Assembly: GCA_029821455.1 (NCBI GenBank)
Contig: JALGTI010000087.1
Location: forward strand, 1 to 10,302
Length of the DNA stretch: 10,302 nucleotides
Reading direction: 5' to 3'
From: Candidatus Zipacnadia bacterium
Lineage (GTDB): Bacteria > Armatimonadota > Zipacnadia > Zipacnadales > Zipacnadaceae
Below, piece by piece: positions 6,182-10,302 of this stretch (the stretch's first letter is position 1; every line of letters begins with the position of its first letter). The translations under genes and the position numbers were made by a program. The notes beneath the pieces were generated by a model. It saw only the letters and a program-made list of their open reading frames with translations. It did no database searches and was not told the DNA's origin.

Positions 6182-7593
6182 TTGGCCAGCTCCTTGCTCT
6201 TTTCGTCGGCCCAGGTTCTAATCTTCTCGATAGCTGTGCTGTCCAGCTCTGGCTTGTGTTCGGCCAGGATTTTCTCGACCTTTTCGTGGGCCGCCTCCAG
6301 CATCGGGGTGCCGGTATCGCCGTCGCGGTTGGACAGCTCCGGCAGCAGGTTCTCATCCTCGTTGCGCATATACTGCAGTGTGTGCTCATCCATCAGGAAC
6401 TGCCCTGCATGTCCAACGCGCAGGATGGCGTCCAGGGCGAGGGTCTCCTCACTAACCTCAATGCCCCTGGCTATCCGCAGGCAGAAGTCATATATCTCGC
6501 TGTCAATGACCATTTGCTCGAGGGAAATAGCCAGACCGTTGTAGACCGCACCAAAGCCTGGTGTCATCTGGGCAGGGGAGAGGACCCGTGTCAGCATGGT
6601 GGCCATCTTCTCAATGCCAATCTGCACGTCTATCCAGGGGCTGTCCACCGAGCCAGCGGGTGAGTAGTTTGGAAAACCATACCAGCGCGCCAGGTCCATG
6701 CTGGCGCCTAGCGTCAGGTTGCGCTCCTGCGCGCCGTAGCTGAGACTGCCTGTGCGCATATCCAGGGGGCCAGCGGCGCCGCCGCAGATGATCGGGCAGC
6801 CTTCAGCCAGGAGTTGAATCATCGTTATCATACACAGGCTTTCGGCGTTTTGCTGCATAATCGTGCCGGCAAGTGTGTACGGCGAAGTGCCGCCGGCCAT
6901 CGGACATGGGGCGCACAGTACAGGCAGTCGGCGGCTGATGCAGGCCAGGACCATCTCTGCAGATTCGCCAGAGATGGCCATTGGGCTTCTGGGAGAGATA
7001 GTTATGTCAATCACGGGCTTTTCCGGCAGGGGGGCTGCGGTCACGAGTTCAAGGGCTTCACACCACAGGTCAAGCTCGAAGACAGTCTGCGGGGCCTCGA
7101 CGAGGTGCTTGGAGGTGTTGGTGAGCATTGCTTCGACGAAGCGCAGCTCCCGTAGCTTGGTCGGCACATCCCATGGATAACACGGGGTTCCCACGCGTGC
7201 GCAGTTGTCCAGGCCATCAGCGATACGTGCTGCATTGATGATGTCTTGGAGTGTGGAGTCGCGCAGGCTCGTCGCCCGGTAATCCAACATCTTCACAGAG
7301 TTCGTATGATTGCACGGATACTTGTCTGTCCTGCCGCCGCCAGTGTGCAGCACCTGTCCTGCTCTCCCGTAGAGGGTCAGGTCCTTAGGCGCGGTGTCAA
7401 TCGCCCACTGCACCATCTCAGGCGGAAACTTGGCCACGTCCGCCTCCACCTGTGCTCCAGCACTCCCCAGGGCGGCTAGCAACTTCTCATTCGCAATCTT
7501 CATCCCCATCTCGGCACACAGACGGACAGACGCGGCATGTATCTGCTCGATCTCGCTCTGCGTCAGGTAGCGGAGCGGGCCAATTGGCTGCAT
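6178..7593 (-). CDS. MttB-family (trimethylamine methyltransferase-like) protein, non-pyrrolysine type
   Basis: A 471-residue TIM-barrel-type protein matching COG5598/PF06253 by its motifs: CPMAGGTSPYTLAGTI near 230-245, GGAAGPLDMRTGSLSYGA (271-288), DSPWIDVQIGIEKM (317-330), and GHAGQFLMDEHTLQYMRNE (394-412) near the C-terminus. True MttB reads an in-frame UAG as pyrrolysine; here the frame is continuous, so it belongs with non-Pyl homologues. Characterised members (for example MtgB, MtpB, MtcB) move a methyl group from glycine betaine, proline betaine or carnitine to a corrinoid protein. No corrinoid protein, RamA-type activator or second methyltransferase lies in this window, so partners must be elsewhere or the role differs. 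The ATG at 7593 has a strong AAGGAGGT seven bases upstream (7601-7608). The kinase gene overlaps its stop by 4 bp. Family confident, substrate unknown. Confidence 0.92.
   Translation of the reverse strand: MQPIGPLRYLTQSEIEQIHAASVRLCAEMGMKIANEKLLAALGSAGAQVEADVAKFPPEMVQWAIDTAPKDLTLYGRAGQVLHTGGGRTDKYPCNHTNSVKMLDYRATSLRDSTLQDIINAARIADGLDNCARVGTPCYPWDVPTKLRELRFVEAMLTNTSKHLVEAPQTVFELDLWCEALELVTAAPLPEKPVIDITISPRSPMAISGESAEMVLACISRRLPVLCAPCPMAGGTSPYTLAGTIMQQNAESLCMITMIQLLAEGCPIICGGAAGPLDMRTGSLSYGAQERNLTLGASMDLARWYGFPNYSPAGSVDSPWIDVQIGIEKMATMLTRVLSPAQMTPGFGAVYNGLAISLEQMVIDSEIYDFCLRIARGIEVSEETLALDAILRVGHAGQFLMDEHTLQYMRNEDENLLPELSNRDGDTGTPMLEAAHEKVEKILAEHKPELDSTAIEKIRTWADEKSKELAK
6190..6195 (-). promoter_or_regulatory. 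Ribosome binding site for the GTG-started GHMP kinase, inside the MttB gene
   Basis: AAGGAG on the minus strand, eight bases before the GTG at 6181. It supports the GTG over the in-frame ATG nine codons later and makes translational coupling with the MttB-family gene likely. Confidence 0.65.
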
Positions 7594-7638
7594 GACGGCA
7601 ACCTCCTTTTGATAGTTCGCTTTGTACTGGTAGTGTAG
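7594..7638 (-). promoter_or_regulatory. 45-bp gap carrying the strong RBS of the MttB-family gene
   Basis: This short spacer holds AAGGAGGT (7601-7608) seven bases before the MttB ATG, the strongest Shine-Dalgarno in the block. No terminator hairpin with a T-run or clear promoter is visible, so the genes on either side are probably co-transcribed, with the MttB protein translated efficiently. Confidence 0.6.
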
Positions 7639-8667
7639 CTACAGCTTGAACTCATGATACTCATTCTGGCAGGGATAACCCTCAGCGACCAGTATCCTAC
7701 GCTCGCGTGGCATCAGGATGTGGCTGACCATCGTATAGAGTTCAGCATCCCCGTGCTGGCAGATTTGCCCTTCCTCAGCGTGGTCACGCAGAATCTGCAT
7801 CATGCCCTCAGGCGTGCGTTCGACGCTTTGCGTTAGGCCCTCTAGGTTGGCGAATCGCTTGAGGCTGTTTGGCCTCCAATCGCCCTCCTGCAATTCCTCG
7901 GGGGCGCTAAGGGCAACAAAGTGGTTAGTGTGAAAGGTCACATTATCTGCGGGCCACCTGAGCGTCTGAGCAGAGGGGGCTTTCTCGATGACAGCCCCGT
8001 GCCCCTCGCTGTCCACCAGCGTGAGGTTGGCACCCTGGGAGGCGCAGCGCATACTGGCCGCCATCTGGATGCCCTCCTGCACGGTGGCGCAATGCTGTAA
8101 GAGCTTATCTACGATGACTTCCACCGCGACGCCGTCAGGATGGCCAGAGCCGGGTTTGACCTTGACACTGGAACCACCATACGCCAGACCAGCCTCGTTG
8201 ATCCCGCAGGCGGCACCGATATAGCCTGCGAAGGCACAGCGCAAAACAGTGTAGCCCTCCCCCGGCTTGATGCGCTGGACGATATGAAATTCGTCATCGC
8301 CCTCCCACAGATCGCTGTTCTTACCAAGTATCGGCCCAACTGAACCATTCAGAAAGCTGACATTCGTGCACCAGCCCGTGGTGTCGTTCCACAGCGCCTC
8401 GCACAAGTTCAGCTTGAGGATATCATCGTATGGCACGTCTGACCCTTCAGCAATGCCACGCATCTCATCCAGGGCCTCCGGATGAACGCGCGTGGTGTTC
8501 GTCTCCAGCTTGCGCAGCAGCCGCTCAATCTCATCGGGGTCGGCTTTGCTCATATCCCCCCAATTGGCGACCGCCTTTTCGACCAGCTCCGGTACTTGCC
8601 GCCCGTGCTCCAGACCACGTTCATAGGCTGGGCCTTCCAGTTCCATCAAATAGATTTCCTTGCTCAT
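7639..8667 (-). CDS. C45-family (AAT/isopenicillin N acyltransferase-like) Ntn acyltransferase or amidohydrolase
   Basis: A 342-residue protein with features of the acyl-CoA:6-aminopenicillanic acid acyltransferase family (PF03417, peptidase family C45). The N-terminus has the G-x-A-Y-x-x-G-x-x-H-G-R-Q motif (residues 12-24). GWCTNVSF places the predicted nucleophile at Cys100, close to Cys103 of isopenicillin N acyltransferase. GKNSDLW (115-121), GINEAGLAYGG and HTNHF follow as in the family. Known members are made as proenzymes that cleave themselves before the Cys, then form or hydrolyse amide bonds. Self-cleavage here would give chains of about 99 and 243 residues. No signal peptide is visible, so it should be cytoplasmic. 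I chose ATG 8667 (MSKEIYLMELEG): it has GGAGG about 12 bases upstream and lies one base from the stop of the AAC(3)-like gene. An in-frame ATG at 8733 would add 22 atypical residues inside that gene. The role may be acyl transfer or amide cleavage on the operon's substrate. Confidence 0.88.
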   Translation of the reverse strand: MSKEIYLMELEGPAYERGLEHGRQVPELVEKAVANWGDMSKADPDEIERLLRKLETNTTRVHPEALDEMRGIAEGSDVPYDDILKLNLCEALWNDTTGWCTNVSFLNGSVGPILGKNSDLWEGDDEFHIVQRIKPGEGYTVLRCAFAGYIGAACGINEAGLAYGGSSVKVKPGSGHPDGVAVEVIVDKLLQHCATVQEGIQMAASMRCASQGANLTLVDSEGHGAVIEKAPSAQTLRWPADNVTFHTNHFVALSAPEELQEGDWRPNSLKRFANLEGLTQSVERTPEGMMQILRDHAEEGQICQHGDAELYTMVSHILMPRERRILVAEGYPCQNEYHEFKL

Positions 8668-8668
8668 A

Positions 8669-9481
8669 CTACATCCAGCCCTCCTCACGCAGGACCTGCC
8701 TGCGCCGGGGGCACGTCCGACAGGCTGGGTCATTGCATAATAGCCAGTCCGGCCGCTCAGCGACCATCTCCTTGACTGTCTCGATGATGTCCATCCCAGT
8801 CGTCAACTGCACCCGTGCCCGGTTTATGCGGAAGTCCTTGATACGATTGACCAGGCGCATCGGTCCCTCAAGCGCACCGAACGCGCCGCTACAGCCTGGG
8901 AACTCACTATAGTGGACGGTGGTAACCGTGCCGTCCCACAGTCTAACGCGGAATGAGTGAGGGGTTACGTCGTCAAACGGAACTCTGACGTAGGGCAGTT
9001 CTGCACGCGCCTCGCCGATATGAACTGTCGTGTTGGTGTTGTGCAATACACCCAACAGCATCACGAACCCGCCTGCCTGCGCTACTCTGTCCAGTGGAGA
9101 ATCAATACCTAACGCCTGGCGCAGGTGGTGGTCAGCGCAGAATTGCTCAGCCGCCTCACCGATTGCCGTGACAGAGTGGGTGGGGCAGCAGCTTCGCACC
9201 GCCTCCGGACGAGCGAGCACCGCCTCCGTGATCCTGCCTGTGAGAGTCGGTGCATCGCGGTCAAAGACGCCGTCCATCCTATAATTGAAAGTCGGCACCA
9301 TCAGCAGCCCACCAGGGCCAAGCACTTCCAGGAACGCATCCACCACGGCATCCGCGCCGCCGTCAACCCAGCCCATGCTGGAAAGCGAACTATGTAACAC
9401 CACTTTGTCTTCCATGCCCAAGCCTGCGCCCCGTAGAGCTGTCATAATGTCGTGTCGGGTCAACACATCGGGTGATTGCAT
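8669..9481 (-). CDS. AAC(3)-family (aminoglycoside N3-acetyltransferase-like, YokD/FrbF-type) N-acetyltransferase
   Basis: A 270-residue protein with the family fold motifs: VVLHSSLSSMGWVDGG (27-42), GPGGLLMVPTFN (55-66), CPTHSVTAIG (99-108), SPLDRVAQAGGFVMLLGV (128-145) and NTNTTVHIGEAR (148-159), which carries the probable active-site His154 and Glu157. The family transfers an acetyl (or other acyl) group from acyl-CoA to an amine. Aminoglycoside resistance is only one role; relatives such as FrbF acylate biosynthetic intermediates, and the catabolic/biosynthetic setting here argues against resistance. The C-terminus has a C-x4-C-x2-C cluster (Cys249, 254, 257) next to Arg-rich residues, possibly metal-binding. 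I chose ATG 9481 (MQSPDVLTRHD), with AGAGAGG nine bases upstream, over the ATG at 9520. It is the first gene of the minus-strand block and overlaps nothing, but its stop lies one base before the C45 gene. Confidence 0.88.
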   Translation of the reverse strand: MQSPDVLTRHDIMTALRGAGLGMEDKVVLHSSLSSMGWVDGGADAVVDAFLEVLGPGGLLMVPTFNYRMDGVFDRDAPTLTGRITEAVLARPEAVRSCCPTHSVTAIGEAAEQFCADHHLRQALGIDSPLDRVAQAGGFVMLLGVLHNTNTTVHIGEARAELPYVRVPFDDVTPHSFRVRLWDGTVTTVHYSEFPGCSGAFGALEGPMRLVNRIKDFRINRARVQLTTGMDIIETVKEMVAERPDWLLCNDPACRTCPRRRQVLREEGWM

Positions 9482-9623
9482 CGGGACGGACCTCTCTGGT
9501 ATACTTGAACCGAACAGCAATCTATATTTCTGCGGCGTTGCTGAACAGACCTCTGACTCGGTGCTAGGCCATCCCGCCCACGGCCTGCAGTCAGTCTAAT
9601 CTTTCAAAGCAGGAGGCAGTGAT
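9482..9623. promoter_or_regulatory. Divergent intergenic region between the AAC(3)-like and beta-propeller genes
   Basis: This 142-bp stretch separates two divergent genes and must hold promoters for both unless transcription comes from further away. Weak elements are seen, such as TCTAAT at 9595-9600 (plus strand) and an A/T-rich patch around 9517-9530, but none has a good -35 partner at 16-18 bp. The short words GACCTCTC and GACCTCTG recur about 60 bp apart as partial direct repeats. Strong ribosome binding sites lie at both ends (9491-9497 minus, 9611-9616 plus). Confidence 0.45.
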
Positions 9624-10302
9624 ATGGCTAATCTAGATTGGCTGAAAACAATCTACACCGACGGCAGACACAACGCTTTTACTGGATTTGTCAAATGGCG
9701 AGGAGCTTACTACGTATGCTTCCGCAATGCGGAGACGCACATCTCACTGGATGGCCGCATCTTCGTCATCCGCAGCGAGGACTTCAGCCAGTGGGACCTG
9801 GTGGCCCAACTGGCTACCCCCGGCGATGACCGTGACCCCAAGCTGGTGGCTACTGATGAGAGACTCACTGTCCACTGGGGCACCTGGAGCCTCGATCCCA
9901 GTGAGGCCCAGAACCCGGAGGCAGCCTTCCGGGGGGCGATATACTGCCATTTCGCCTCCAGCGCTGATGGGCTGAGCTGGTCTGAGCCGGTGGCAGTTGA
10001 CTACGAGCCAACCTGGTGGCTGTGGGGGCTGGCCTGGTTTGAGGGCTTCTACTACAGCGCGGCCTATCGGTGTTACGGAGAGCCACCGGTCGGCATCCGC
10101 CTGGTGCGTTCGTCTGACGCGCGTGTCTGGGAAACCGTTTCAATTATCACCGACGAAAGCGGCGATGAGGCGGCTTTGCTCTTTGAAGCAAACGGCCATC
10201 TCTTGGCTCTGGCTCGCTTCGACACCTGGCCGCTGCACTGCCGTCTTTACGAGGCGGTTGCTCCGTATGCGCAATGGACGGAGCAGTCGCTGCATCAGAT
10301 TG
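9624..10302 (+). CDS. Sialidase-like beta-propeller protein (Asp-box-type repeats), 3' end cut by window edge
   Basis: Open from ATG 9624 to the right edge, 226 residues, no stop reached. The ATG has AGGAGG seven bases upstream (9611-9616). The protein is rich in Trp, Tyr and Phe and has repeated blade-like units: RSEDFSQW (50-57), SSADGLSW (112-119) and RSSDARVW (162-169), each a degenerate S-x-D-x-x-x-W Asp-box-like motif. It also has FVKWRGAYYVCFR (22-34), RDPKL (70-74) and GDEAALLF (180-187), seen in exo-sialidase-like and five-bladed glycosidase-like propellers. Such proteins bind or cleave glycans, but I cannot assign a glycoside hydrolase family or confirm catalytic residues from the partial sequence. 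There is no signal peptide or lipobox at the N-terminus, so it looks cytoplasmic, unusual for a glycan-degrading sialidase. Its divergent position next to the acetyltransferase block suggests shared regulation. Confidence 0.82.
   Translation, partial: MANLDWLKTIYTDGRHNAFTGFVKWRGAYYVCFRNAETHISLDGRIFVIRSEDFSQWDLVAQLATPGDDRDPKLVATDERLTVHWGTWSLDPSEAQNPEAAFRGAIYCHFASSADGLSWSEPVAVDYEPTWWLWGLAWFEGFYYSAAYRCYGEPPVGIRLVRSSDARVWETVSIITDESGDEAALLFEANGHLLALARFDTWPLHCRLYEAVAPYAQWTEQSLHQI

Noticed and set aside
8669..9481. Calling the AAC(3)-family gene an antibiotic resistance gene
   Set aside because: Family membership alone does not show aminoglycoside activity. There is no mobile element or resistance context, and the neighbours are metabolic enzymes.
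9595..9600. TCTAAT as the -10 box for the propeller gene
   Set aside because: Five of six consensus bases, but no -35-like hexamer at 16-18 bp and no extended -10; left as an unproven element.

Overview
The window comes from a GC-rich genome of an uncultivated-type environmental bacterium. This is inferred from compact minus-strand gene clusters, strong AGGAGG ribosome binding sites, a bacterial FlaA1/CapD-type membrane dehydratase, and several families (MttB homologues without pyrrolysine, IolE-like sugar isomerases, Asp-box propellers) that are common in heterotrophic lineages such as Poribacteria, Latescibacteria or Armatimonadota. The phylum cannot be fixed from sequence alone. No tRNA, rRNA, CRISPR array, transposase or phage gene was seen.

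Layout: eight protein genes, seven on the minus strand and one divergent on the plus strand. In minus-strand transcription order: (1) a tight four-gene block, 9481 to 4535, made of an AAC(3)-family N-acetyltransferase, a C45/AAT-type Ntn acyltransferase, an MttB-family methyltransferase and a galactokinase-like GHMP kinase (gaps of 1 bp and 45 bp, then a 4-bp GTGA overlap); (2) a 435-bp noncoding stretch with a candidate promoter and a leader hairpin; (3) a FlaA1/CapD/WbpM-like nucleoside-diphosphate-sugar dehydratase/epimerase with a probable TTG start; (4) a 185-bp gap with nested inverted repeats; (5) a 12-TM MFS transporter followed 13 bp later by a sugar phosphate isomerase/epimerase-like TIM barrel that runs off the left edge. 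On the plus strand, after a 142-bp divergent intergenic region, a sialidase-like beta-propeller protein begins and runs off the right edge.

How they may work together (inference): the MFS and TIM-barrel pair looks like uptake plus isomerisation of a sugar-like substrate. The dehydratase makes or remodels a nucleotide sugar for surface polysaccharide. The four-gene block joins enzymes acting on amines, amides and methylated amines (AAC(3), C45, MttB) with a sugar-type kinase whose substrate-binding motif is altered. A plausible reading is processing of a modified amino sugar or a glycosylated/quaternary amine, with the divergent propeller recognising or cleaving a related glycoside. The substrate is unknown, and this block is the part of the window most likely to hold an undescribed pathway.
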